Below, piece after piece: positions 14,001 through 25,202 of a stretch of DNA of 64,000 nucleotides. The notes beneath the pieces are model-generated. The model searched no databases, was not told where the DNA came from, and worked only from the letters and a program-made list of their open reading frames with translations. Source of the stretch: Odontesthes bonariensis (lineage: Eukaryota; Chordata; Actinopteri; Atheriniformes; Atherinopsidae); contig NC_134509.1 of the NCBI RefSeq assembly GCF_027942865.1, positions 27,474,197-27,538,196 of the forward strand, given 5' to 3'. How positions within the stretch are numbered: the stretch's first letter is position 1; every line of letters starts with the position of its first letter. The translations under genes and the position numbers were made by a program.

Positions 14001-17000
14001 AGGTTTCAGAACTGAACCCTGAGGGGGTCACAGAATTAGCTGTTATACCAGAAGTGACGCAGAACGTGAAGCAAATTTTTAATTTTGGTCTTGAAAGTGT
14101 TGTATTGACTCATATCATTTGACAAGGTTTATGTTAAAAGTGTGCACCAAGGCGTGTAACACACGGGCTACACTTGAACTTCAAATTTGGGTGCGCATGT
14201 CTTACAAAAGCCGTAACAAATTGTGAATTTTAGGCATCCCTCCATTCATTTTCTGTATCCACATGATCCATTTCAGGGTCTTAGCAGAGGTGCTAGAACC
14301 AATCCCAGCTGCCATGGGGGGGGGGGTGCTAACTTCTTGTCTCAAATCTGGCAATAAGTAATAGACAAAGCAGACAACGAAGGAGGAAGCAGACAATTCA
14401 TGCCTAAATCTGATTGGCTCAAAGCAAAAGACAGGTAAAAACAGCGATAACCATCTTAAATAAAAAATAAGATCAAATGAAGCGATGAAAAACAAATAAA
14501 TAAAAATTGTAAATTGTAAAGAAAGAACTTTAGAAAAACATAAAGGCAAAAACAGAATAAAATACACACACAACAATGATATTAGTTTGAAAATAAAAAT
14601 GACTGCTTTATTTTGTTCTTTTGTTTTCCGTTTTCTGTACATATTTCCTCAGGTTTATTTATTTTTTACAGATTCATTCTTTTTTTTAGCACTCCTATCA
14701 TTCAATACCTTAACCAGCTGCCTGACAGCAAAACATCTGCATGGGGCATCCATCCAGCTGATCAAAATTACAGTAAAACAGACCATTTCACAGTTACTGG
14801 ACCTCATTCACTGCGTATTATAAATATTATTCTTTATGTTGTGAATTATCCAATAAATATGCACATGAGTACCCGTACCCTTCAAAATATATAAAAACAA
14901 ATCCCAAAATCCTTCAACTCTGCCCAGATAACTACACCCTGCAGCGCTATGTCACATGCATGAAAGGCACTCCAGTGTGTGCCACTTTTACACAGGCAGT
15001 CGCACTCAACTGTGTTCTAGAAAACACAGACTCGCAGACAGAGATTTTTTACTTTAGTTTAAGACCAGATATACTGCAGGTGCAGCATTGGTTGTGCAGC
15101 CCAATAATGATCAAATGTCAAAAGGCACTTATCAAAAAGACTAAGTTCTAGTTATCAAAGCAGGATTTAAACTGCATCAATATGAAAATAGTTGAACAAA
15201 CACGTGAAGAAGAAAAGCGGGTTCCTACCTTGTCCAGGAAGCAGAGCTTGTCCTTGGTCTTGGCATCCAGTATCTCCACCTCAAAGAAAACAACAGCCTT
15301 TTTAGCTTTTTTAGCAGGTTTGCGTTTGGCCGGGGCTTGAGCCAACAGCGGGCCTGCCGTGTTATTTGTCTTTTTCACAGTGGTGGCCTCTAGCGCTAAG
15401 GCATCCATGTCCTTATTTCGCCTCCTGCTCTCAGTTTATTCCCTTCTTCTCCACAGTTCTCCAGTGACTAATTCACAGGGGTTGATCTCAGGACCAAGCA
15501 AAGCCAAAGAGGAGAGGGGCAGCCCTCAGCTGTGGAAATAAATCTGTCTCTCCTCCACTCATCTGCCCCTCCCTCTTCTTCCTCCTGTCATTCAACTCTC
15601 CCTCCCTCTCTGCCCATCTCTCATTCCTTCACTTGTGGTGCGCCGCTTTATTTAACTGCTCGGCGACCCTTGCAACGCAAACATATGCCTCATGTGTGTG
15701 AACAGTTGCATACATAGGAATGCCCAGCATCCCCAATGCCAAACCTTCATCTGAGGGTATATTTATCAAAAGTAACATTTAAGCGAGCTTCTTTTCAGAA
15801 ATGCAGCAACTGGGTTTTGAAATACAACTCGTCCCTAAAAACGGACACCTGATGACGCCTGACACCTCTCAAACTCCAGCTAAGAAGGATGATCGGGGAA
15901 AGGTATGACGACAAACAGCACTCCCTTTTACTAGTTTGACCCAGTCGTCTTCTCCACAGCTAATTATAAACATCTCATGCTAACGCTGCATGGCCAGCCC
16001 ATTCCCAGCAGACCCCACACAGATCTATGTGGTGATGTCATGCATTCACTGTTGATTACATTAAACTGATATTCAATCAGTGACCAACTACAACCTGCGA
16101 GACCATCGCTAAACCCTAAACACCTGAATGCACCGGTTTAGGGTCTCATTCACACAATCCCTATGGCTTTTTCAGTATGTTGTACCATAAAACTAAACCG
16201 AACAACCTGATCTTTCAGTCGCAGGCATGCAGAGCTGCCTTTTCCTGCCAACACGGCGTGATAATACTCCAGATTCTGAGGGCTTAGTGGGGCAATCCCC
16301 TCCGTGAAGCTCCCCCCACAACCCTCCATTCTCTTAAGACTAAGAGCTGGGATACAGTTTCCAGACTGAATGAAAGATACAATCACTAGTGGCAACAGGG
16401 GAGCAAAGAACATCTACTCCATTCATCAAAGAAATCCAGTTTTGTTTCTTTCGGATGCCACCTCCGTCACCGTCTTCACAGAAACCTTTTAACAACATTT
16501 TAGAAGTTATTTATCTACATGGTCAGCGTGCACATAAGTGACTTAGACATAAAATAAGCAGGACACATGACACCACAGTTGAGACTTCTGGGAAAAAGCC
16601 CCGTTCCAGTACATGTGCCAAGCAGCCCCAACTCAACTGTCACTCCCCCTCCTACCTCGTCTATATAAAACCTCCGGCAGTGACAGTCCACGCTGGTAAT
16701 ACACTCTGGGTTGAGGGTAAAGGAGGGAGAACTGAGCTTTAATTGCTACTGTGGAATGTAAATGTACGATGGCTTTGATTTATCTTTGCTGGCTTGGCCT
16801 GCACCACTTGCTCTGAGGTAAGAGTTCAATTTTTACGTCTTTAAATGTTTCGACAGATAAACCTAGAGATGATGAGTTCTGTGCACACACTCTTAGAAAC
16901 TTGTGTGTGAGGAAGCCATACCGTTGTGAAGCTGGTCTAAATACAAAGACAGAATGATCTACTCGGTGTAATTACGACAATTTGGAAATCAATCAGAGTT

Positions 17001-19049
17001 TGATTTAAATTCAGAATTATGTGAAATCTTTAGAGTCTCTAGAAATCCGTTAACAATGCTTTTAGTGCGATTACATGTGCATCTTCATCTAGCTTCAGCC
17101 TACACTTTCAAATAGTAATAATAAAGTTATGATTGAGCTACTCAAAGTTAGATCAAATAAAATACAGGAATTCACAGCAAAAGTTTGTCTTATTTTGGGC
17201 ATCTCAGCCTAGTTTGTGTCGCTTTACATTATGAGTATGAGTCGGAAACCTTAACAGTAGTGCCTATATGCAGTTTTTTTTTTTTTACATTATCCTGTGC
17301 TTTCATTACCATATACACTAATGTCACGTTGAACAATAACTCTGCTTAATTGTCCGTCCACACAACCGATCTTATACGTCTGTCCATTTCACCACTGCAC
17401 AAACTACCGTTTTGGCCACAGAAGAATGAGCTCCAAAAGTTCTCCTCTAGTATTTTGACGTATCCTTAATTATTACAATTATTATTGCAACCTGCTGACC
17501 CGGCGTGATTATTTCAGTGTTTGTAGGGATTTCTTGTCTGGACAGTCGAGGCCTAAAGCTTCATGGTGAGGGTTCAGCACTGAGAAATCGCACTCGTATA
17601 CAACGACCATTTTAACACAGCGATTTGAATCAAAGTTCCTGAACCTCAACTTATCTGTCCACAAGATTTTATGGTAGCCGTCCTCAGTCCAGTGTAGACG
17701 ATCCTTTGTCTTTTCTTCCTTTTTGAGGGAGTAAAAGTGGTTTATTTCTACAAACTCTGCCCTGCGAGCCTGTTACCTGGAACTGTGTACTCAGAGTGTA
17801 ACCAGGTGAGGAGCTGCAGAGACCACGCCTTCTGAACTGTACCTAGCGATATTTGACATTAAATCAAACTATATACAACTTTATTAACCCTAAAAGCAAC
17901 TTATAGCAACTTATTTTGCAGCTAAAATAATCAAAACAGTTATTAGCTAAATGCCTTTCAGGAATAATATTGACTCTTAAGTGATTTCACAACATTGTGT
18001 TAAGTATTGGTGTTTAAGCATTCCTTTTTAAGCATTCCTTGACAATACCGTATGTACTTTGCTTTACATCAAATCTGTGCTGTAAAGTTTGGACATAAGT
18101 ATTGATATATCTGGAGGGTATAGTCTAAGTTTAAGGTCGTGTCCAACTCTTTGATTATATCTAGATCAATGTAGTTCTTGCATATGACACATGAATATAA
18201 ACACTTCTTATTGAATGTTGTTGTTCTTCCCATCACAGGTGTCAAAAGCCAAATCTGTCAAAAGAAAGAAGGGGGACCAGAAAAGCCCAAGGTTGCATCA
18301 GTTTCTGTCAGACTGCTTCAAATCCTGTCTGATGGGTTTAAGGTGCTTGTGAAACTGTGAATCCCTGTGACCCAGCAAGCACCAAAAGCTCTGAAAAAGG
18401 CATACTAATGCGGAATTAGTGAAAAGACACCTTTGAGAATAGAAGCATGCATGTTTCTATGAGCTAATCGTGTCTTTCCAGATTGCAAGCTTATCCTCAG
18501 GCCGTACTTCAGTTTTTTTATCCAGCAGGCCGTCCTTCAGACTGATTAACTCAGACCTGAATAATTGTATGTAACTGAGATAATGTGGGGGGAAAAAAAT
18601 AGCTTAAATTGCGGCCTTGACTGTTCACCTACAATATTGAGCAAGAACAAGATTAAAAAAGTGCCATGAGTCTGTCCACCCAGAGACGGCGATGATGACG
18701 AGCGTCATCCTGCAGAGAAGTGTTTCTAGCTTAATGGAAAGCTTTACTTTAAATAAGGGTTTTAACGTATACAAAACTTGGGTATAAATCGTCATATCTA
18801 CGAGGCTATAGTTTGTTTTTGGTTCATTGACAGTCGTGAATTTAACCGCAACGCGACCCAATGCCCTGCTCATAGAAAGCAGCCCATAATGGGCATTGTT
18901 TGATTAGCTTGCAGTCTTCCTTACAGCTCTCAGGAGTTGCCGTTTCAGAGAAGACAATTCCGCATTGGCTATTTAAAGTTTGCCCCCACAAGGTTCCCAG
19001 TTGACGATTTAAAAAATGTATGGACACGACTTACCTCGTAGTGCTTCAT
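2047..19049 (-). CDS. tecr: Very-long-chain trans-2,3-enoyl-CoA reductase, full gene
   Basis: The enzyme does the last step of the ER fatty-acid elongation cycle, NADPH reduction of trans-2-enoyl-CoA, and also acts in sphingosine degradation. Coding exons in transcript order: 19035-19049 (MKHYE), 15229-15279, 11178-11229, 11004-11048, 10781-10884, 9485-9600, 7381-7486, 7201-7273, 7062-7105, 2980-3037, 2689-2777, 2047-2220. All junctions are GT/AG and in phase. They sum to 927 nt, i.e. 308 residues, the same length as human TECR. The N-terminal ubiquitin-like part ([17 protein letters not shown]) is followed by multiple membrane segments. The C-terminal steroid-5-alpha-reductase-type domain ends [23 protein letters not shown]. 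Exon 2980-3037 uses acceptor CTTCCTTAG and starts FCQIGNF. An inverted CCAAT (ATTGG on the minus strand) lies about 60 bases upstream of the ATG. The introns hold mobile elements. Confidence 0.95.
3700..4335 (+). repeat. Diverged tandem and dispersed repeat in a tecr intron
   Basis: A unit containing ATATAAACTTTGAATGAGG and ending GTATGGCTGAGTTATG occurs at about 3721-3790 and 3902-3970. A more diverged copy lies at 6680-6750, beyond the nested transposons. A second unit with GTGCTTTTCAAT and TTTTCCCA occurs near 4011, 4162 and 4297. A third, TATGTCATTTTTATCAAGGTCC, occurs near 4095 and 4229. The spacing of about 135-150 bases points to tandem duplication. I do not recognise the family. Confidence 0.6.
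4897..6009. mobile_element. Degenerate hAT element with BED-finger remnant, nested in the MITE
   Basis: The left end CAGTGTTGCCAGATTAGG and right end (reverse complement CAGTGTTACCAGATTGGG) are inverted repeats. Flanks ATACCGTT (4889-4896) and ATGCCGTT (6010-6017) form an 8-bp target duplication with one mismatch, as expected for hAT. A reading frame at 5115-5240 encodes a peptide beginning [14 protein letters not shown] with a CKYC pair, resembling the start of a BED zinc finger of hAT transposases. The rest of the transposase is missing. The right part holds tandem GGAGGCAGTC copies (about 5920-5993) and a poly-T run is at 5079-5102. The element is non-autonomous. Confidence 0.75.
5920..5993 (+). 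repeat. GGAGGCAGTC minisatellite
   Basis: Five tandem copies of GGAGGCAGTC with spacers CAAAA or CCGCC lie just inside the right end of the hAT element. They look like local slippage or subterminal repeats of the element. Confidence 0.75.
7820..8800 (+). mobile_element. L2-like LINE, 3' fragment with broken ORF
   Basis: This is the C-terminal part of a non-LTR retrotransposon ORF (reverse transcriptase thumb and tail: [41 protein letters not shown]). A 3' UTR follows, ending CTATACAAATAAATTTGATT with a short repeated tail. An in-frame TGA at about 8017-8019 breaks the ORF where the copy at 61.5-63.2 kb reads CTCGGA. Where they overlap the two copies differ at only a few percent of sites, so both inserted recently. 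It lies in a tecr intron, opposite to the gene. The 5' part is missing, as in most LINE insertions. Confidence 0.85.
11240..15220. other. tecr intron, no other gene seen
   Basis: This 4-kb intron separates the exon at 15,229 from the exon at 11,229. I see AT-rich unique sequence and the small repeat fragment at 14,235. Open frames here lack recognisable domains, splice context or family features. Confidence 0.6.
14235..14330. repeat. Short fragment of a common fish interspersed repeat
   Basis: CATTCATTTTCTGTATCCACATGATCC followed by a CCCAGCTGCCATGGGGGG segment resembles the start of the longer copies at 31,069 and 43,645. It lies within a tecr intron; the flanks look unremarkable. Confidence 0.45.
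15229..15408 (-). CDS. tecr: Alternative first coding exon of tecr (long Lys/Ala-rich N-terminus)
   Basis: The second tecr exon extends upstream in frame to an ATG at 15406-15408. This gives 43 residues before VEILDAK in place of MKHYE. The extension begins [13 protein letters not shown] and is rich in Lys, Ala and Pro ([15 protein letters not shown]). The canonical form uses an internal acceptor (TTTTCTTTGAG) between 15280 and 15279. Both forms share the donor at 15228 and keep frame. The long form would be 346 residues. A TATA-like TTAAATAAAG on the minus strand near 15647-15657 could be its own promoter. An alternative tissue form is the simplest reading, but transcript data are needed to prove use. 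Confidence 0.7.
16659..16668 (+). promoter_or_regulatory. TATA box CTATATAAAA on the + strand inside tecr intron 1
   Basis: A strong TATA sequence (TCTATATAAAACC) faces the + strand, opposite to tecr. A start site would be expected near 16,690-16,700. The candidate small gene starting at 16,769 follows. Confidence 0.5.
16769..18358 (+). pseudogene. Candidate small secreted-peptide gene with one-base frame break (two exons)
   Basis: Downstream of the TATA box an ATG at 16,769 starts a hydrophobic segment. The segment ends at a consensus donor (CTCTGAG|GTAAGAG, about 16,817). The next good acceptor (CCCATCACAG, about 18,238) opens a frame reading [19 protein letters not shown], then a Cys-containing end with [12 protein letters not shown] and TGA. 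In the frame that joins to this, exon 1 reads [13 protein letters not shown], which looks like a signal peptide. The ATG is one base out of phase with it: an apparent extra T near 16,782. As given, ATG-GCT ends at a TGA at the splice site. It is either a pseudogene, a sequencing error, or a non-coding transcript that mimics a gene. I do not recognise the peptide. Confidence 0.3.
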
Positions 19050-19305
19050 CTTGGCAGTTAGCACTCCTTCCTTAATATCACAGATGAGTGATGGGTCAGC
19101 TTCCAATCAAAGGCTGCTAAGGAACACCACGCGCTTCTCTTAGCCTATTAACGCCATCACCAGTGAGGTGAACACGCCCACACTATCAGCATGTTAGCCA
19201 ATGAGCTTACACTTGCACATACAACGTTTTTTGTATTGCATTCCAGTGTCTTGTCTATCTATCCATATCTATCTACACGTATGTATTGTATACATACATG
19301 CTCAC

Positions 19306-19306
<1 letters not shown>

Positions 19307-19347
<41 letters not shown>
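19307..19347. repeat. (TA)n microsatellite
   Basis: About 20 uninterrupted TA units, roughly 260 bases upstream of the canonical tecr start codon on the minus strand. Confidence 0.95.
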
Positions 19348-19350
<3 letters not shown>

Positions 19351-20467
19351 ACACTGACTGTAATGTTTTTTATGTTACAGAAAGTGCTATCTAGATGTCA
19401 TTAGAGCTATTAGCTCTGGGTTAACCCTCAATATGATGACAATAAAGTTATGGTACTACTTTTATCAATACTAGTGCAACTAAATTTAAACATTTTTCCA
19501 GGTGGTCACATGAAAACAGATTTAGGACTATTTGATCAGTAAATCAACGTATTTTACTTTATTGATTGATTTATATTTATTTTATTTATCTCACTTTGGC
19601 TTCTCAATTATGGACAATTAGACATTCAAACTGTCCATTTCAAGTTTGAACTTCATGTGTGCAGTGAGTCCACTTTGAAAATTCCTTGTTTATAATTAGC
19701 ATTATCTATTCAGTTTAGCAAATTTTAACTTTAAATCTCAGGCATTCCTAATTCTACGGGTACATTGTAAGGCTCTCAGTCGCAAACATTTTAGACACAG
19801 TTGCAAAACTGCAGAAAAATATTTATTAAAAAATAGCACAAATCTTCTCTAAAGGAGACAGTATTTTCAGGCCCAGTTCCCAAATGTTAACTCACATGAC
19901 TCGTGTACACATAAAAATCTTTTCATTTAGGACAAAAGTCAGATTAACAGGAAAACAAAGATACAATGGAGGAATTGGGCACTTATTACTGTTATGTTCA
20001 CACGAAAAGAATAACTTCTTTTACTTACTTTTTTTCTTTTTAAAACGACAACTAACAGACAATCTAGTGTATGCTCAAAAGTTATACACAAATAAATTTC
20101 ATATGATTTCCCAAATTTCTGTTGTGTGTACAAAAAGTGACTGGAGTTTCTTTGTATGAATACCTACTTGGGCCCCATTTTTTTCAGACAAACATGTGAT
20201 CTATGTACTGCACATGTTACCTTATCACACGAAAGGCATATTACATGTACAGCTTAGCCTTTGTTCTGCTCTAAAGGGCTACACCTAGATTTACATCCTG
20301 TTTCACAATGAAATAAATGCAGAGACATTATTAAAACTGGGAAATTTTGACTGGTTTGTTCTATAAACTAATTTCTAAGCTTGAGTTGTGGTTGGGTATC
20401 TTGAGAGTAAATGTGATTGATACCTAAGTGGCTTAACTGTTTCACAGTTAACAATCTGCACATATTC

Positions 20468-20715
20468 CAATAATCCATTTTCTGCTGCTTATCCGGAACC
20501 GGGTAAGGAGAGCAACAGAAGCAGACATCACCAGACCTCACTTTCCCCAGCCACATCCTCAAGCTCCACTAGAAGGACACCAAATCATTCCAAATCCAAC
20601 TATGAGTTAAAGCCTGGGACTTCGCAGAGATGTCCTCCCGGTTGGACATGTCCGAAACATCTTTCCGGGGAGGCGTCCGGAAGTCTTCAACACTAGATAC
20701 CAGAACCACCTCAAC
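20468..20715. repeat. Interspersed fish repeat fragment
   Basis: The stretch starts CCATTTTCTGCTGCTTATCCGG and ends near CCGGGGAGGCGTCCGG and ACCACCTCAAC. This signature recurs in many fish genomes as part of a retroposon. No ORF is left. Family assignment is from memory, not from a search. Confidence 0.5.
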
Positions 20716-21095
20716 TGCTTATTGTTCTTTTAAATATACAAAAGTGAAAGGTTAAAGTTTACACTATAGGTCTGTACAGCATATCACACAGTGTCAAGCT
20801 GAATTTAGTGTGTTTAATTCCAATGTGGTTTAATTTAATTAAAGACGACAGCTACTGTATCTTGCCTCTTGTTTCTCTTCATCTAACTCATAAACAGATA
20901 TAAACAACATAATGGTATTAAAAAAGACAGCTGAGCCCTTTGAAAGACAAAGAAGTACAGCAGTATGGTCTAAATTTCCCAGTTCTCTGCTCTGCCAGTC
21001 TGCAGCAGGAAATTTGGTAGGCCTCCATCCCAGTCACACCCAAGCATAACAAAATATCCTGACAGCTGTCCAAAAGCCTTGTGGGGGAGTCTGTC

Positions 21096-21097
<2 letters not shown>

Positions 21098-21133
<36 letters not shown>
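21098..21133. repeat. Poly-T tract
   Basis: A run of 36 T, about 290 bases upstream of the dnajb1 heat-shock element. It may be the tail of a retroposed element on the minus strand, but no body is evident. Confidence 0.9.
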
Positions 21134-21139
<6 letters not shown>

Positions 21140-21395
21140 AGCTCACTCAAGATAACGTTTGTTGTTTTTTGTCATGGTCACGACAGTTGCTATGACTGCT
21201 TGTGAGCTGATTTAGCCATATTTAGAGATGGCAATCGACAACAGGCATGATGGGCATGCAAACGGCTTTTCCCTGTTCAAGGGGTGACCGTTGTAGAAGT
21301 TATTTCCGACAACATTTGAAAGCAGCATGGCGTGACGCCAGCACTGGGCGTGTCCCCGCTCGAGCGTCACAGCCGCGATTGTTCAGGCCGGTTAT

Positions 21396-21415
21396 GGAAA
21401 AGTCTCGAAGTTTCC
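21396..21415 (+). promoter_or_regulatory. Heat-shock element of dnajb1
   Basis: GGAAAAGTCTCGAAGTTTCC contains alternating GAA and TTC units (GAA at 21397-21399, TCT, GAA, TTC), the pattern bound by HSF1 trimers. It sits about 7 bases before a TATA box and 140 bases before the dnajb1 ATG, as expected for an HSP40 gene. A weaker GAA/TTC array lies near 21,291-21,308. Confidence 0.7.
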
Positions 21416-21421
21416 ACGCTG

Positions 21422-21430
21422 TTTATAAAG
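21422..21430 (+). promoter_or_regulatory. dnajb1 TATA box
   Basis: TTTATAAAG lies just after the heat-shock element, with about 130 bases to the start codon. This leaves a 5' UTR of roughly 100 bases. Confidence 0.65.
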
Positions 21431-21555
21431 AAAATAGTTGGAGCGCTGCAACCTCAGCTGAGACAGAGGACGGACGGGGAGAGGACAACAGAAGTACGAC
21501 GACGTCTCTTTAACAGCTTTAAAATCACTACTATACAGACCGCTGGACGGTCAAG

Positions 21556-24099
21556 ATGGGTAAAGACTACTACGACATTTTGGGAATTAAGAAAGGAGCG
21601 TCAGAGGACGACATAAAGAAGGCTTATCGTAAGCAGGCTTTGCGTTATCACCCCGACAAAAACAAGTCACCAGGAGCCGAAGATAAATTCAAAGAGATTG
21701 CCGAAGCCTACGACGTTTTGAGCGACCCAAAGAAAAAGGACATCTACGATCGTTTTGGTGAAGAAGGTAGGCTTTCAAATCATTATTCTCGAGTTTACTC
21801 AACTAGTAAACCTTAAACGCAATGGCTGGGGTCAAATGCTTGCAAGGTTTGACTGAAACACAACGACAGCAAGCGTGCAAGGGTCCAAACAAATGTTAAT
21901 GCGTGTGCGCCTGTCATGGCGCTCTCTGGTCCCCGTGTCCTTCATTAAAGGCTTGACTGGCTCGAGGCCCAAAGAGGCGAGGTCCCGCTTTACAGAGAGC
22001 AATTCACACAATATGTGTCCCAAAAAAGTCTGCCAGCAGAAACTATTTGATCATGAGGTCAGAGGGGGTGTGGGGCTCTGTATTTAAAAGGAAAAAGGCG
22101 GGATTAACGTACCGCGTGGTTCAATGATGCCACTGAATATGGTTTATTTTGGGGGCAGGACAAGCTGGAGCCTGAGTGAGTGGCACCTATTCACACGCAC
22201 TGCTTTAGAAATGGATAATTTGTGCATTCTTTAACACCGATAAGACTTGTCCTGTTAAGGTGTTTGTAGCTAATGACGGCTAAGACCTGTATTATCAGGC
22301 CTGATACGTTACCATGGCTACGGCAACATTTCAGCTTAAAGTTGGAAACAATTACAGGAGTTTGACTTGTACAAAAAATAAGATTCATGCATTTGCAGTG
22401 TCAAACTTTATGGGATGGACATTTCTCAATATGGAGGCTGACAAAGTGTTTATGTGTTGGAGGGTTTTGCCACATATTTTCATGGTGGTGTCTGAATAAA
22501 TTGGTTTCGTGGTTTGTCTGTCATACGCTTATTAGCGTTTTGTGTTTTTTTTTGTTTTTTGTTTTGTTGTTGTTGTTTTGTTTTTCTTCAAATGCTACAC
22601 TATCTCCATATTAAAATCCCTATTGAAAAACTTGGGTCATGTTGAAATCAGTATGCGCACATCTGGATGTGCTTTATTTTGGTGGGCAACCAGTATGACA
22701 ACATACAAATGCTTTGCTGTGGTCTCTTTCTTTGGTTTTTGCAGCGGACATCTGTTTCTGTCTAGCTGCACGTTTGCACACTGAAAACTTAGATTAAGCC
22801 CATTTATATGTAGGTAAATAACCTTTGTTTTATTCAAAAGTTGAATGATTACAACAAAAGCTTTTATTACAAATGGAAAATAAAGGAATAGTTAGCAGAA
22901 AGTTTGCAGTATTATCAATTCTACGTCAGTAACAGCTGTAACACCAGGTTTCTTTATGAGTGGGGCCTGCCTCTGCTGAAGAATAAGAAAGAGCACTTGA
23001 GTTATGAAACAAAACTTCAGTCCCCGATATCAGTTTCAGATATTAACTTACTTGTTTTTTCTTTTTTCTTGTCCAGGTCTGAAAGGCGGAGGCCCCACAG
23101 GTGGTGGTGGTGGTGGTGTTGGTGGTGGCGGTCCTGGCACCTTCAGCTACACCTTCCAGGGCGACCCTCATGCCATCTTTGCAGAGTTTTTCGGTGGACG
23201 CAACCCTTTTGAACAGTTCTTTGGTTCCCGCAATGGAGGTATGGATGAGGACATGGACAGCGATGACCCATTTTCCCGCTTTGGGATGGGGGGCGGCGGG
23301 ATGGGGGGTGGCGGAATGGGCGGCGGCGGAATGGCTGGCTTCCCGCGCTCCTTCAGCACGGGGATGGGAGGAATGGGCGGCCACACCAGCTTAGTAAAAA
23401 AGCAGCAGGACCCACCTGTGGTTCACGATCTCCGGGTGTCTTTGGAGGAAGTTTTGTCGGGTTGCACAAAGAAAATGAAGATCTCTCGTAAAAGGCTGAA
23501 TCCCGACGGACACACGGCACGGACTGAGGAGAGAATTCTGGAGGTGCAGATAAAGAAGGGATGGAAAGAGGGCACCAAAATCACGTTTCCAAAAGAGGGG
23601 GATGAGAATCCGAGAAACATTCCAGCTGACGTGGTGTTTGTGTTAAAGGACAAGCCACATCCACTGTTCAAACGGGAAGGCTCTGATATAATTTACACCG
23701 CCAAGATCTTACTCAGAGATGTAAGTCAGGATTATATTTAACTTTGAGTAGCATATTTGTGAAAAAGTGCTTAAATACTACCCTTAAGAACAATTAAATC
23801 ACGAGAGTTGAAATAAGTTCTTGTTACTTTTCCTAACCTTTGCATCTTCTCTTCTGTCCCATCAGGCTCTGTGTGGCTGCACAGTCAACGTACCCACACT
23901 GGAGGCCAAAACAGTGACCGTGTCATCAACAGATATCGTGCACCCAGGGATGAAGCGACGAGTTAGTGGGGAGGGGCTGCCATATCCCAAACGGCCCGAC
24001 CGTCGAGGCGACCTAATAGTGGAGTATGAGGTGAAGTTTCCAGATCGGCTCACTCAGAGCGCTCGGGAAACCATCGCTGGAGTTCTTCCACGGTCTTAA
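21556..24099 (+). CDS. dnajb1: DnaJ/HSP40 subfamily B member 1
   Basis: Three exons: 21556-21766, 23077-23720 and 23866-24099, all with GT/AG junctions, encoding 362 residues. The protein is a class B J-domain co-chaperone that stimulates HSP70 ATPase activity and delivers substrate. The J domain fills residues 1-70, with HPD at 32-34. A Gly/Phe-rich region with [19 protein letters not shown] and DDPF motifs follows. The two beta-sandwich substrate-binding domains start near [10 protein letters not shown] and include [17 protein letters not shown] and [15 protein letters not shown]. The C-terminal part holds [14 protein letters not shown]. The protein is about 20 residues longer than human DNAJB1 (340), mostly from repeated GGGGMGG blocks in the G/F region. 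The exon 2 sequence is G-rich there. The upstream heat-shock element fits HSF1 control. Confidence 0.95.
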
Positions 24100-24431
24100 A
24101 GAAGACAAAGACATGCAAGACTCACACTAAGCTGCCAATGTTTTATATCTCGAACGTCATACGGACATTCACGCGCAGGGTATACTCTCCACAGATGATA
24201 AAGGAAGGACTCAGGGGTCAGATTGTCCCGTATGTACAAGGTTCTCCATATAAACAGATCACCTTCAGGAAATCTATGTACAAAGAATGAGTGCAGCATT
24301 TCACTAGCTAGAATGTAAATATGTGACCAATATTGGGTGGTGTTTGGTTTACTGAGTTGGATCATATTTTTGATGAAAACTGTACAGTAGGGAAAATATA
24401 TGTGCACTATTCTATAGGATGTTTTGTTCAT

Positions 24432-24437
24432 AATAAA
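24432..24437 (+). terminator. dnajb1 poly(A) signal AATAAA
   Basis: AATAAA lies 333 bases after the dnajb1 stop codon, in an AT-rich 3' UTR. Confidence 0.7.
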
Positions 24438-24439
24438 AG

Positions 24440-25198
24440 TTTTTACTGAGAAAGAGGTTTTCTCTTTGCTGTGTGGAATTACGACGGGGAGTTTTGCTTT
24501 GGATTGTTTTCATGGTTGGGGATGGGGAACGCAAAAAGCGCTCATGAGAACAAGATTTCTTCACTTGGAAGCCAGCAGGGAAAAGACCAACTCAGTCGAT
24601 GCATTTACGTGAAGTTGGTCACATTTTTGTCTTAGTCTAACTGGATTTTGACTAAAAATAAACTTTTAAACATGTTAGTCTCACTGAAATTGTCAAGGTT
24701 TGACTAACACCGCCATGTAATTGAGTTGAAGGTCAATTTACTCCTAAATACATATGCTCAATTGGACCCAAATAGGCCGGGGCGCTCTGCACGTGCTCCG
24801 CAGCTCTTAATCAGGGCTTTGACCGGAAATTAACAGAAGCTCCTAATAAAGCTGACCGATTCATTCCTCGACATGGTATCGGTTTGCCACCGGCTTAATT
24901 TGTGATGTAAAATGTCAACATGGAAAAAGCCCCAAAGTAAGAAGATGAAAGGAGGCCTATCCCCACAGCTCAGAGTCAAACTTACTTGAATCAATTCATT
25001 CCTCTTCTGTGCTTGTGTACTGGGAGAAGGACAGTCCAATCAAATGGTCTAAGTGAGTTGAAACTGTAAAAATTTTGAATGAAGTGTGACATTTAGATGG
25101 AAAGCAGCACATCTCGTTGGGGTGATGTTTACTAATGAGCAATAAATACATAAAAATCTAAGCTGTTTACAATAAGCAAATTGTCTTGGAGTTTTTCA
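24440..25198. other. Intergenic, nothing recognised
   Basis: The stretch between the dnajb1 end and the TTAA-flanked element shows no ORF with domain features, no clear repeat and no splice-site series. Confidence 0.6.
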
Positions 25199-25202
25199 TT
25201 AA

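Noticed and set aside
14202-14642. 146-residue minus-strand ORF
   Set aside because: AT-rich, hydrophobic by composition, overlaps a repeat fragment at 14,235 and has no splice or family support.
23043-23394. Pro- and Gly-rich ORFs on both strands over dnajb1 exon 2
   Set aside because: Shadow frames of the Gly-rich linker of dnajb1.
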